64,000 nucleotides of DNA, from contig QHVT01000012.1 of NCBI GenBank assembly GCA_003223645.1, positions 62,001 to 126,000 of the forward strand. The letters run 5' to 3'. Made by a program: the position numbers and the translations under genes. Position 1 is the first letter of the stretch. Each line of letters opens with the position of its first letter. This document shows positions 16,946-25,600 of the stretch, piece by piece. The stretch is from Acidobacteriota bacterium. Lineage in GTDB: Bacteria > Acidobacteriota > Thermoanaerobaculia > Gp7-AA8. Under the pieces are notes generated by a model. It was not told where the DNA came from, ran no database searches, and saw nothing but the letters and a program-made list of their open reading frames with translations.

Positions 16946-18415
16946 ATGTCGATCCTTCTTCTCCTCGCTTCGCTCGTTGCCGGTCCGCAGCCGGACACGT
17001 TCACCATCGAGTCGAAAGTTCTCGGGCAGGCGCGGCGCGTGTTCGTGCATCTGCCGCAGTCGTACGCGAAGAGTGCGCAGTCGCGGCGCTATCCGACGAT
17101 CGTCGTGTTCGACGGCCGGTACGTGATGGAGCCGGTCGTGACGATGAGCGACATTCTCAGCCGCAACGGACAGATGCCGGAGTCGGTGATCGTCGCGATC
17201 GAGAACACGGACGACTATGAAGGCCGCGTGCACGATCTCACGCCGCCCGGTCTCTCGGTCAGCGGCAGCGGACTCGAGGAGGGGGGCGATCGGTTTCTCG
17301 ATTTCATCGAGAAGGAACTGCTGCCCGCGCTCGACGAGAAGTTCCGCACGGCTGCTCCGCGTGCACTCGTCGGTCTCTCCTCCGGTGGAATCCTCGTTAC
17401 GTACGCGGCCGCGATGCGCGATGCGTTCCGATTGAATCTCGCGCTCGACACGCCAACGTACCTCGGAGACGGATTTCTCGGCGCCAAGCTTTTGCAGCGC
17501 GCGAAAACGCGTCCGTCGCCGCCGGTCCGCTACGTCTCGATCAACGCGCGCTTCGGATGGAAGGACGAGGTCTGGAAGAGCATCATCGCCGCGGCTCCGC
17601 AATCGTGGCTGCTGTACAACGACAAGCTCGCGCAGGAGTCGCACAATTCGATGCGCTTCCTCGGCGCATATCTCGGCCTGCGCGAGCTGTATCGCGACTA
17701 CTCGATGTTCGTCGCGCCCGAGATCACGACGAGCATCTTGCCGGCGTATGAAAAACTCACCGCGGCTTACGGCGCGCCGCTCATTCCGCCGGAGCCGCTG
17801 CTGCGCAACGTCGCCGGCGATTTGCTGATGGAGGGACGCGGCGCGGATGCGCATCGCGCGTTCGATCTGCTGACGTCCGCGTACGGCGAGCAAGCGGAGG
17901 CGGCGAAAACGCGTGCGGAGATCGCGGAGGTGGAGCGGCGTCCGCCGCCGACGGAAACGGTGGAGGGATTGCTGGCGACTCGGTTTCCGTCGGTCGAAGA
18001 AGCGCGCGACTACCTCGGTGAGTGGGAAGGGGAGCAGTGGATCAATCCCGCTTCGAAGAATCGGATCGCGCTGCGACTGAAAGCCGAAGGGGGGAAGGTG
18101 ACGGGAGTGCTGATCTCGTGGCCGGAGCCGGACGTCGAGCTGCCGATGCAGTTGCAGTATCTGAAGGTCACGCCGGACGGATTGTCGTTCGGCTTCATGA
18201 ACGGCATGCGCCCGCGCGGCATGCTGATTCACGACGCGAAACGCGACGGCGACGTGCTGCGCGGCGAGGTGCGCTTCGGCGGCATCAACTTCACGCCGCC
18301 CGGGAACCACAAGCACGAGTTCGAGCTGCGCAGAGTCAAAGCTTCGCCCGCCAGGGGAGCTTCGCGCGGCGCATCGGAAGTCCCGCCGAAGGACCTTCGA
18401 TCCGGTATCGGATGA
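16946..18415 (+). CDS. Secreted esterase (esterase D/enterochelin-esterase-like)
   Basis: A 489-residue protein with a short signal peptide ending SLVAGPQP. Residues 20-270 form a putative-esterase domain: FVHLPQSYAKSAQSRRYPT, the nucleophile in LVGLSSGGILV, and an acid/His region with KLAQESHNS. The C-terminal third, from about residue 330, contains a predicted beta-rich domain (DYLGEWEGEQWINPASKN) seen in secreted hydrolases. The last about 25 codons overlap the opposite-strand regulator gene by 80 bp and look low-complexity. Substrate unknown. Confidence 0.8.
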   Translation: MSILLLLASLVAGPQPDTFTIESKVLGQARRVFVHLPQSYAKSAQSRRYPTIVVFDGRYVMEPVVTMSDILSRNGQMPESVIVAIENTDDYEGRVHDLTPPGLSVSGSGLEEGGDRFLDFIEKELLPALDEKFRTAAPRALVGLSSGGILVTYAAAMRDAFRLNLALDTPTYLGDGFLGAKLLQRAKTRPSPPVRYVSINARFGWKDEVWKSIIAAAPQSWLLYNDKLAQESHNSMRFLGAYLGLRELYRDYSMFVAPEITTSILPAYEKLTAAYGAPLIPPEPLLRNVAGDLLMEGRGADAHRAFDLLTSAYGEQAEAAKTRAEIAEVERRPPPTETVEGLLATRFPSVEEARDYLGEWEGEQWINPASKNRIALRLKAEGGKVTGVLISWPEPDVELPMQLQYLKVTPDGLSFGFMNGMRPRGMLIHDAKRDGDVLRGEVRFGGINFTPPGNHKHEFELRRVKASPARGASRGASEVPPKDLRSGIG

Positions 18416-19166
18416 TCTCCGTCATCCGCTCCGCCATCTCGCTCTGCGCGTCGACCCAGTCGCCGGGACGTCCCGCAAAAATGTCGGACCAGCGCACCGA
18501 TCCGTCGCGCGTATCGCGCAGCAGCATCGTCACGCGGTACTGCGCGTTGCTGCGATCGACGCGCCCTTCGACGCGCCACCGCGTGTCCGCATTCGGATTC
18601 GCGACGAGATCGATGACCGGCGTGCGCGATGCCGTCACGAGATGACTGACGATCTGCGCGCGCAGTGCATTGGTCCACTGCTGTTCGTTCGCGGGTGCGG
18701 TCAACGGCGCGATGCCGATGGCGGATGGCGTGCGATTGCTGACGAGCAAAGCGACCGCGATCACGAGGAGCGCGGCAATGACGATGGCTACAGTGGAGCG
18801 GCGGCCGCTTCGGCCGCCGGGCTCTCGCGAGAAATCGGCGGCCGAGGGCGGCCGCCGCTCCACCAAAAGCCGATACCCGCGCCCTCGTAAGGTCTCTAAC
18901 AGCCCCGCCGAGTCGCCTAACGCGATGCGAATCTGGCTGATCGAGTAATTGAGGCCGCGATCGAAGTCGACGAACGTGTCGTCGCCCCACAAAGTCTTCT
19001 GCAGCGTCTCGCGCGTCACGAGGTCTCCGGCGTGCTCGATCAGCACCGCCAACAGGCGCGCGGGCTGCTGTTGCAGCCTTACCGGCACACCCCCGCGCCG
19101 CAGTTCGAGCGTATGTGAATCGAGCTCGAACTCGGCAAAGTGAATCGTGCGATCATCGGAACGCAT
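18336..19166 (-). CDS. CadC/ToxR-like winged-helix transmembrane regulator
   Basis: About 276 residues. The N-terminal 100 residues are an OmpR-type winged helix: FAEFELDSHTLELRRGG, LLAVLIEHAGDLVTRE, LWGDDTFVDFDRGLNYSI and LRGRGYRLL. One membrane helix (about 125-142) follows, then a periplasmic part with the VEGRVDRSNAQYRVTM pattern found in such regulators of Acidobacteria-like genomes. The stretch between DNA-binding domain and membrane helix (about 101-124, ERRPPSAADFSREPGG) is encoded by a palindromic repeat. It starts at ATG 19166, divergent from the GGDEF-EAL gene with 49 bp between them. Confidence 0.82.
   Translation of the reverse strand: MRSDDRTIHFAEFELDSHTLELRRGGVPVRLQQQPARLLAVLIEHAGDLVTRETLQKTLWGDDTFVDFDRGLNYSISQIRIALGDSAGLLETLRGRGYRLLVERRPPSAADFSREPGGRSGRRSTVAIVIAALLVIAVALLVSNRTPSAIGIAPLTAPANEQQWTNALRAQIVSHLVTASRTPVIDLVANPNADTRWRVEGRVDRSNAQYRVTMLLRDTRDGSVRWSDIFAGRPGDWVDAQSEMAERMTEIIRYRIEGPSAGLPMRRAKLPWRAKL
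18793..18863. repeat. Palindromic repeat inside a coding region (family GGAGCGGCGGCCGC)
   Basis: Same element as in the 11.7-12.3 kb array and at 46246 and 53625, here in frame within the CadC-like regulator. Arms GTGGAGCGGCGGCCGC and GCGGCCGCCGCTCCAC. Confidence 0.9.
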
Positions 19167-19215
19167 CGGATCGCCGATGATGCCATACCGTTCCGAAGTA
19201 TCATTCCTTAAGTAA

Positions 19216-21021
19216 ATGCCCGACGGTCCTGTCGAAACAACAACGTCACTGCATACCGCGTGGACGACCGACATCGGCGTTCCTGAGCTGGAGCGCCGTC
19301 TCGCCGAACAGCGATTGCAGAGCGAGCAGCTGCGCCTCCTCGGCACCGCGGTGCACGTCGCCGAGGAAGGCATTGCGATCCTGACGCCCGCGGTCGAAGC
19401 CGTCGGACCGCGCGTCGCGTTCGTCAACGACGGCTTCTGCGGGATGTACGGCTATAAGCGCGAAGACGTGATCGGACAGACGCCGGAGATCTTCGGCATC
19501 GTCGAGCGGCAGCAGTCGATCGCCGACGCGCTTCTGCATCACGTTTTCGAGACGCGACCGTTCGCGGCCGAGGTGACGGCGCAACGCACGGATGGCTCGG
19601 AGATGGAGATCGACCTGCAGCTGGTGCCGGTCGAAGACGCGGGGCAGCTCACGCATTGGGTCGCATTCGTCCACGATGTCACGATGGCGAAGACGCAGGT
19701 CGTCTCGCTGCGCCATCAGGCCACGCATGACGGACTCACCGGACTGCCGAATCGCACGCTGCTCTTCGACGCGCTCGAAGCGGCCATTACCGACGCGCGC
19801 GAGAAGAACGCGATGGTCGCGCTGCTGCTCATGGATCTCGATCGCTTCAAGGAAGTGAACGACACGTTCGGACATCATTTCGGCGACGTGCTCCTGCGGC
19901 AGGTCGCGTTCCGCCTGCAGAACCAGATGCGCGGCAGCGACATGGTCGCGCGCCTCGGCGGCGATGAATTCGCGATGATTGTTTCCGACGCCGCCGACGC
20001 GCAGGCCGCGGCGCTCGCCGCGCGGCGCGTCCTCAACGCGCTCGAGCTGCCGTTCGTCGTCGAAGGGCAGGTCCTCGACGTCGGCGCGAGCATCGGCATC
20101 GCGCTCTATCCGACGCACGGTGCCGACGTGCGCTCGCTGCTGCGCGGCGCGGACGTGGCGATGTACACGGCGAAGGAAAATCAAAGCGGCTACAGCTTTC
20201 ATTCGCGCGAGACGGGCACGCGCTCGCCCGATCAACTCGCGCTGGTCGCCGAGCTGCGCGTCGCCATCGAGCGCGGACAACTCGAGCTGCACTATCAGCC
20301 GAAACTGCATCTGCGCAGCGGTCTCATGACGCGCGCGGAAGTGCTGATCCGCTGGAATCATCCGTCGCGCGGCTTCCTCGCGCCGACGGAGTTCATTCCG
20401 CTGGCCGAGCGGACGGGACTCATCCGCCCGCTGACCGACTGGCTCCTCGATCGAGCGCTCGAGCAATGCCGCGCGTGGCAAGACGCCGGCGCGCCGGTGC
20501 ACGTCGCCGTCAACATCTCCGCGAAGAGCCTGCTCGATCAGGACCTGCCGCAGAAAGTGCACGCGGCACTCGCGCGCTGGAACGTCGATCCGCGCTTTCT
20601 GAAGATCGAGATCACCGAGAGCAGCATCATGGCCGACCCCGCGCACGCGCTGGCGATCCTGGCGATGCTGCAGTCGATGGGCGTGCGGTTGTCGGTCGAC
20701 GACTTCGGCACCGGCTACTCGTCGCTCACGCACCTGCGCGAGCTGCCGATCGACGAGATCAAGATCGACAAATCGTTCGTCGGACAGATGACGGTCAGCG
20801 ACGCCGACGCCGCGATCGTCCGCACCGTCATCCACCTCGCGCACGACCTCGGCAAACAGGTCTGTGCCGAAGGCGTCGAAGACGAGGCGACATGGAAAAT
20901 GCTCTGCGACCTCGGATGCGATCTCGCGCAGGGCTACTGGATCGCCAAGCCGATGCCGGCGGGCGAGCTGATGCAGTGGCTCGATCAAAATTCGTGGGGG
21001 CTGCACAGAAAATCGAGTTGA
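19216..21021 (+). CDS. PAS-GGDEF-EAL cyclic-di-GMP signalling protein
   Basis: A cytoplasmic 601-residue protein for c-di-GMP turnover. A PAS domain (about 35-155, VAFVNDGFCGMYGYKREDVIG) precedes a GGDEF domain with an intact LGGDEF at residues 247-252 and an upstream RGSD inhibitory site five residues before it. The EAL domain begins YQPKLHLRSGL and has EVL at about 375, then VNISAKSLL, EITESSIM, DDFGTGYSSL and KIDKSFV, so its catalytic residues look complete. The protein may switch between synthesis and breakdown. There is no membrane segment; it is divergent from the CadC-like regulator. Confidence 0.93.
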   Translation: MPDGPVETTTSLHTAWTTDIGVPELERRLAEQRLQSEQLRLLGTAVHVAEEGIAILTPAVEAVGPRVAFVNDGFCGMYGYKREDVIGQTPEIFGIVERQQSIADALLHHVFETRPFAAEVTAQRTDGSEMEIDLQLVPVEDAGQLTHWVAFVHDVTMAKTQVVSLRHQATHDGLTGLPNRTLLFDALEAAITDAREKNAMVALLLMDLDRFKEVNDTFGHHFGDVLLRQVAFRLQNQMRGSDMVARLGGDEFAMIVSDAADAQAAALAARRVLNALELPFVVEGQVLDVGASIGIALYPTHGADVRSLLRGADVAMYTAKENQSGYSFHSRETGTRSPDQLALVAELRVAIERGQLELHYQPKLHLRSGLMTRAEVLIRWNHPSRGFLAPTEFIPLAERTGLIRPLTDWLLDRALEQCRAWQDAGAPVHVAVNISAKSLLDQDLPQKVHAALARWNVDPRFLKIEITESSIMADPAHALAILAMLQSMGVRLSVDDFGTGYSSLTHLRELPIDEIKIDKSFVGQMTVSDADAAIVRTVIHLAHDLGKQVCAEGVEDEATWKMLCDLGCDLAQGYWIAKPMPAGELMQWLDQNSWGLHRKSS

Positions 21022-21061
21022 CGCCACAGCCTCGCCACAATCGGGAGCGACGCTTCTTTTC

Positions 21062-22102
21062 ATGCTGGCCGCCGTTGCGTTCTCCTCGCTGATCGCGCTC
21101 CGATCGATCAAAGTCGAAGAATTCGAAACCGATGTGCCGGTCGCCGCGCGCATCTGGCTCGCCGATGCGAAACACACCTTCCGCGATCTCGCCGCGGAGA
21201 TGCTCGATGAGCCGCCGGAATGCATCAAGGAGCGGCTCCTCGCCGAGCTCGCCGCGGAGGGAATTCCCCTGGACTGCGACGAATGTGTGTACGGCGACCT
21301 CTCGCTCAACGTCACCGCACCGCCGGGCCACGGCGATCTCGTCGCCGTCGAGGTGCTGCTCACGATTCCGTACGGCAGCGACTCGGCGCTCTATCTCTTT
21401 CGCGGCGGACATCTGATCTTCTCGCGGGAAACGAATGACTACGAATCCATCGCCGAAGCGCTCGGAGCGTTCGCGTGGAAAATCTCGCCGCCCGATGACG
21501 ACGGCGCGTTTCTCGTCCTCACGACCGGGCTGTCGACGGCGCCCGCGGGGAACTGGCAGTGGCTGACGTATACCGTCGACCGCATCGTGCCGTGGTCCGA
21601 CGAGGCGGTCGTGATCGATCACGGAGGGTCGCAGATCTTCGACGGATGGGACTATCTCGATCTGCATGTCACGCCGAACGGCTACGGACTGCGTTTCGAC
21701 ACCGGTGGTCTGGAGGGCGGATTCACACGCAAGCAGCTGCTCGAGTATGAAGTGGATGGCGATCGCCCCGTGCGCATCGATCCCATCGCCGAGAAGCCGG
21801 AAGACTTCGTTCAGGAATGGCTGTCGATGCCGGAGGAAGAAGCGTGGCGCTGGAGCGACGTCGCGCAGGTGCAGGTGAGCGAGGACGCATACAAGTCGTG
21901 GGGCCCGGTCCGGCAATGCGTCGACGGTTGGTGGCAAGTGCGCATGGACATCTCGGACGATCCGGCGTCGGACGAATACGAGCCGCTCTACTTCATCGTC
22001 GAAAATTTTCGAGTGCGCGAGATTCGCGACCAGCCGCGGCCGGGATGTCCGGACGAGTTTCCGCCGCTGCCGGCTGACGACGCTACTGCGCCGTCACCCT
22101 GA
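21062..22102 (+). CDS. Hypothetical protein, Asp/Trp-rich
   Basis: A 346-residue protein that I do not recognise. The N-terminus is mildly hydrophobic (MLAAVAFSSLIALRS) but lacks a clear positive start and cleavage site, so export is uncertain. The body is acidic, rich in Asp, Glu and Trp, with many beta-type stretches (VEVLLTIPYGSDSALYLF, WQWLTYTVDRIVPW), and the end is proline-rich. Two Cys-containing stretches (LDCDECVYGD near residue 76) are present. It starts 40 bases after the GGDEF-EAL stop on the same strand. Confidence 0.6.
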   Translation: MLAAVAFSSLIALRSIKVEEFETDVPVAARIWLADAKHTFRDLAAEMLDEPPECIKERLLAELAAEGIPLDCDECVYGDLSLNVTAPPGHGDLVAVEVLLTIPYGSDSALYLFRGGHLIFSRETNDYESIAEALGAFAWKISPPDDDGAFLVLTTGLSTAPAGNWQWLTYTVDRIVPWSDEAVVIDHGGSQIFDGWDYLDLHVTPNGYGLRFDTGGLEGGFTRKQLLEYEVDGDRPVRIDPIAEKPEDFVQEWLSMPEEEAWRWSDVAQVQVSEDAYKSWGPVRQCVDGWWQVRMDISDDPASDEYEPLYFIVENFRVREIRDQPRPGCPDEFPPLPADDATAPSP

Positions 22103-22128
22103 TGCGCGGAGATGCGCGTATTCAAACG

Positions 22129-22250
22129 CATCGCGAGAGCTGTTAAGGATGAACGATGAAGGATGAAGGATGAAGGATGAAGGATGAAGGATGAACGGTC
22201 CAGACGCCGTTCATCCTTCATCCTTCATCCTTCATCCTTCATCGTTGAAC
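22129..22250. repeat. Tandem-word hairpin element, word GATGAAG (second copy)
   Basis: CATCGCGAGAGC at the left end matches the copy at 9367. GATGAAG words on the left arm and CTTCATC words on the right are separated by CGGTCCAGACGCCG. It lies between two genes that converge. Confidence 0.8.
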
Positions 22251-22284
22251 GCACTCGCGTAGATCTTCGGATCTTGGCCCGCCG

Positions 22285-22680
22285 CTACTGCGTCGTCACC
22301 CTGATCTTCGCCTTCTTCTTCGTCACCTTGTCGATGCGCGCGCGCTCTTTGTTGAGGTCGCGGCGCGCGTAGAAGGTGCGCGGGGTGGTGGCGTACGGCG
22401 TGCCGGTGAGCGCAAACGCGTCGGGCCATTCCTTCGAGGTGGTCGGGCGCGTGCCGGGCAACGGCAGCATGGCCGGCATGAAGCGCCAGCGCGTGCCGAG
22501 GGCATTGAAGGTGATGGTGTTGTCTTCGATGCGGATCGCGCGGCGCTCGGCGCGATCTTTCTCGACCGCGATGCGCAGCAGCGTGGGCCGCGAGTAATCG
22601 GGCTTCGGGTCCGCCTCCTGCGCGAACAGCGCGGGGGCGGCGAGGAGAAAGAGAGCTAACGCCGCGTTCGCTTTCATCAT
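22285..22680 (-). CDS. Hypothetical secreted protein
   Basis: About 131 residues with a clear signal peptide, MMKANAALALFLLAAPALFA, cut before QEADPKP. The mature part is basic (ARRDLNKERARIDKVTKKK near the end) and has one beta-like segment, IRIEDNTITFNALGTRWRF. AGAGG lies just upstream of two consecutive ATG codons (22680, 22677); the second has the better spacing. No family recognised. Confidence 0.6.
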   Translation of the reverse strand: MMKANAALALFLLAAPALFAQEADPKPDYSRPTLLRIAVEKDRAERRAIRIEDNTITFNALGTRWRFMPAMLPLPGTRPTTSKEWPDAFALTGTPYATTPRTFYARRDLNKERARIDKVTKKKAKIRVTTQ

Positions 22681-22699
22681 CACCTCTGACGAACGAACA

Positions 22700-22782
22700 T
22701 TACTTCAGGTAACGGGCCAGAAACGGTTGCTGCGCGCTCAGCGTGCCTGCGATGAGAAGAGCGAGAGCGAACGTGGGATTTT
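22700..22782 (-). pseudogene. Remnant of a secreted-protein gene (signal-peptide fragment)
   Basis: The minus strand reads TFALALLIAGTLSAQQPFLA and then YLK and a stop: a good signal peptide plus nine mature residues. No start codon remains between the upstream stop and this stretch, and the repeat block from 22784 begins where the start should be. Probably a decayed gene. Confidence 0.3.
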
Positions 22783-22783
22783 A

Positions 22784-23070
22784 GGCGCACAGGCTCATAG
22801 GCGCATAGGCTCATAGGCGCATAGGCTCACAGCCCTGAGATAGGTTGCGCGGTTCCTCCGCCCGACGCCGCGTAACCGCGCGACCGACATCTCAGCGCCT
22901 CTCCTCTGAGCCCATGAGCCTCTGAGCCCATGAGCCTGTGAGCCCATGAGCCTCTGAGCCTATGAGCCTGTACGCCCATGAGCCTGTGAGCCCATGAGCC
23001 TCTGAGCCCATGAGCCTCTGAGCCCATGAGCCTGTGAGGCCCATGAGCCTGTGAAGCCCATGAGCCCATG
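22784..23070. repeat. Tandem-word hairpin element, word GAGCCCAT/GGCTCATA
   Basis: Left part: repeats of CATAGGCTCATAGGCG. Right part: many GAGCCCATGAGCCTCT words, roughly the complement. The middle contains an inverted pair, GGTTGCGCGGTT and AACCGCGCGACC. It fills the whole 22.78-23.07 kb gap up to the pfk stop codon. Confidence 0.8.
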
Positions 23071-23072
23071 AG

Positions 23073-24233
23073 CTAGTGCAGGAACATCGGCATCCCCATC
23101 ACCTGCGCGACCTTCGGCCGGTACTCGCTCGCGTCATAGAAGCGCGTGACGTCGACGCGTTTCTTCGCGGTGCCGGTGACGCTCAACGGGACGGCGGTGT
23201 AGCGGCCGTCGGTGACGGCGACCATGCTTCCGGGTTGTCCACGGCGCACCATGTCCGCCGCCAACGCTCCGAAGTTTTTTGCGACGATGAGGTCGAGCGA
23301 GTCGGGCGCGCCGGAGCGCATCAGATATGCGAGGCGCTGGTAGATCACTTTGTCGCGGCCGCGCTTCTCCAGAAAATCGGCGAGCATGCCGCCGACGCCG
23401 CCGAGCTTGCGCTGTCCCGAGGCGTCGGGCTCACCTGACTCGATCATCACGCCCGTCGTCGTCCGCGCACCCTCGGAGATCGCGACGACCGCGTAGTTGC
23501 TCGGATTCTCCAGCTTGTCCTTGCACAACATCTGGTACAGCTCTTCCGCGTCGAACGGCACCTCGGCGATGATGGCGCGATCGCAGCCCGCGAGATATGC
23601 GGCGAGCAGACACGTCTCGCCGGAGTTGCGTCCGAACAGCTCGACGACGAGAAAGCGCTCGTGCGATCCCGCGCTCGTGCGGAGGTCGTTGATGAGCATG
23701 ACCGAGCGCGTGACCGCGGTCGAAAAGCCGAGGCAGTAGTCGGTGCCGTAGACGTCGTTGTCCATCGTCTTCGGGATGGCGATCATCGGCACACGCTCTT
23801 CGTGCAGCCGGCGCGCAAAGGTCAGCGTGCCGTCGCCGCCGAGGGCGACGAGATAGTCGATGTCGAGGAAGTCGATGACGCGCAGCGCGGCGTGCGTAAG
23901 GTCATAGCGTCCGCGCTCATCGGGCTCGCCCTTTTCCGTTTCGAGATGCGGCGGGATGTGCTCGGCCTTGCTGATCTCGGGATTGATGCGCGACGTATGC
24001 AGGATCGTGCCGCCGGTGCGATCGATCGCGCGCGTGTTCGCGCGCGTCAGCGGCATGATCCAGCTCGAGTTGTCGGCGCTCTCGTCGGGAATGATGTTCG
24101 TCAGCGACGCCCAGCCGCGGCGTAGACCGAGAATCTCACAGTCTTCGTCGAGCATGCGCCAGACGAACGACTTGATCGCCGCGTTCAGGCCCGGCACGTC
24201 GCCACCGCCGGTGAGGATTCCGATCCGTTTCAT
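23073..24233 (-). CDS. pfkA: ATP-dependent 6-phosphofructokinase
   Basis: Glycolytic enzyme making fructose 1,6-bisphosphate. A 386-residue PfkA-family protein: ILTGGGDVPGLNAAI at the start, nucleotide motif GGDGT at 132-136, catalytic PKTMDND at 154-160 and GRNSGE further on. Gly after GGD (not the Asp of GGDD) favours ATP over pyrophosphate as donor. It is longer than E. coli PfkA (320) because of an insert around 80-115, as in the group-III enzymes. It lies 13 bases downstream of the tdh-like gene and is probably cotranscribed with it. Confidence 0.9.
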   Translation of the reverse strand: MKRIGILTGGGDVPGLNAAIKSFVWRMLDEDCEILGLRRGWASLTNIIPDESADNSSWIMPLTRANTRAIDRTGGTILHTSRINPEISKAEHIPPHLETEKGEPDERGRYDLTHAALRVIDFLDIDYLVALGGDGTLTFARRLHEERVPMIAIPKTMDNDVYGTDYCLGFSTAVTRSVMLINDLRTSAGSHERFLVVELFGRNSGETCLLAAYLAGCDRAIIAEVPFDAEELYQMLCKDKLENPSNYAVVAISEGARTTTGVMIESGEPDASGQRKLGGVGGMLADFLEKRGRDKVIYQRLAYLMRSGAPDSLDLIVAKNFGALAADMVRRGQPGSMVAVTDGRYTAVPLSVTGTAKKRVDVTRFYDASEYRPKVAQVMGMPMFLH

Positions 24234-24246
24234 GTCAGGCCCCGCT

Positions 24247-25383
24247 TCAGGGACCGGCAGGCGAAAAGCCCGCCCGCCGCAGAGCGTTCTGCTCGCCCTC
24301 CGGAAAGAAAACCACTTTCAGCGCTTCATGGCGATCGAATCGCGCAATGCCTTCGTGAAATTCATGCAACGAATCGAAGGTGGCCTGTACGACCCACTCG
24401 ACATCGAGTCCCGATCGCAACAGCGCGAGCATGCGCTGCCACGTCGAGTACATGCGCCGGCCGATGATGCCGTGCATGGTGACGCCTTTGAAAATGACGT
24501 TGCGCGTGTAGTCTTCGATGGTGACGGAGTGGCCGGCGGGGAGGCCGAGGAGCGAGAGCGTGCCGCCCATGCGGACGATCTCGAGACCGAAGTTGATCGC
24601 GGCCGACGATCCCGACATTTCGCAGACGACGTCGACTCCGACTCCATTCGTGATCGTCTCGATCGCTTTCTTCACCTCGGCTGCGGGCGTCGTGCGCACG
24701 TTGAACGCGTGGAAGTTTTCGAAGCCGCGCGTCGCGGCCCAGCGACGCGCGGTCTCGAGCGCGTGATCGCTGACGTCGGTGACGATGACGACCGACGCGC
24801 CGCTGTGCTCCGCGATCGCCGCCGACATTGCGCCGATCGGACCGAAGCCGGTGACGGCGACGCTCTTTCCGGCGAGATCGACGACCTGCGTCGTGTGCAC
24901 GGCGTTGCCGAGGGCGTCGAGGAAGGCGCCGACGCGCAGCGGCACGTAGCGCGGAAGTTTGACGATGTTCGAGGCCGGAACTCTCACGAATTCAGCGAAC
25001 GCGCCGTCTTCGTGCAGGCCGTAGATGCGCGTGCGGACGCAAATGTGTCCGTTGCCGGAGCGGCACTGCGCGCACTCGCCGCAGATCACGTGCATCTCAG
25101 CGGAGACGTAGTCGCCGATCTGCAGCGCGCCTTCGAACGCGCGCTCCGCGCCTGCGCCGATTTTCTCGACGAATCCGCAGAACTCGTGTCCGTAGATACG
25201 CGGCGGCTGGACGGAGTCCTGGATCGACGGATCCCAGTGATAGATGTGCTTGTCCGTGCCGCAAATCGCGGTCGCGGCGACGCGCACGAGCACTTCGCCG
25301 GGGCCGGGATCAGGGACGGGACAATCGCGGATTTCGGTTCCGGCGAGACCATCGGCAGGAGCGGACTTGACGACGGCGATCAT
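24247..25383 (-). CDS. tdh: L-threonine 3-dehydrogenase-like zinc alcohol dehydrogenase
   Basis: Zinc-dependent medium-chain dehydrogenase of 378 residues. The catalytic zinc site has Cys41 in CGTDKHIYHWD and His66-Glu67 in GHEF; structural-zinc cysteines are 101, 104, 107 and 115. VTGFGPIGAMSAAI is the NAD motif. The CGTDxHIYxWD stretch and HGIIGRRMYSTWQRM are features of threonine 3-dehydrogenase, which oxidises threonine to 2-amino-3-oxobutyrate. A related polyol dehydrogenase is possible. It is promoter-proximal to pfk. Confidence 0.85.
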   Translation of the reverse strand: MIAVVKSAPADGLAGTEIRDCPVPDPGPGEVLVRVAATAICGTDKHIYHWDPSIQDSVQPPRIYGHEFCGFVEKIGAGAERAFEGALQIGDYVSAEMHVICGECAQCRSGNGHICVRTRIYGLHEDGAFAEFVRVPASNIVKLPRYVPLRVGAFLDALGNAVHTTQVVDLAGKSVAVTGFGPIGAMSAAIAEHSGASVVIVTDVSDHALETARRWAATRGFENFHAFNVRTTPAAEVKKAIETITNGVGVDVVCEMSGSSAAINFGLEIVRMGGTLSLLGLPAGHSVTIEDYTRNVIFKGVTMHGIIGRRMYSTWQRMLALLRSGLDVEWVVQATFDSLHEFHEGIARFDRHEALKVVFFPEGEQNALRRAGFSPAGP

Positions 25384-25384
25384 G

Positions 25385-25500
25385 GCTGGATGGCAGATGA
25401 CAGGATGGCAGATGGCGGATGGCAGATGGCGGCCGGGGGAAGCGGGTGTTCAGGGCTTGCGGCTTCTGCTATCCGCCATCTGCCATCTGCCATCTGCATC
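25385..25500. repeat. Tandem-word hairpin element, word GGATGGCA
   Basis: GGATGGCAGATGGC words on the left and GCCATCTGCCATCT on the right. The same words form the element at 63208-63298. From 25501 to 25600 I see no gene. Confidence 0.75.
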
Positions 25501-25600
25501 GCGCGCGGATGCTATCAGGGTTTGGTTCAGCAGAAATCATTCCGACAAGCAATCACGCCGCAACAAGGGCAGGCCAACCAGCGCTGCCGGCCGTGCCGGC

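Noticed and set aside
25511-25600. Cys-containing stretch (RWLACPCCGVIACRNDFC) on the minus strand, like a transposase zinc ribbon
   Set aside because: Too short, without a start or any other transposase part; probably chance.
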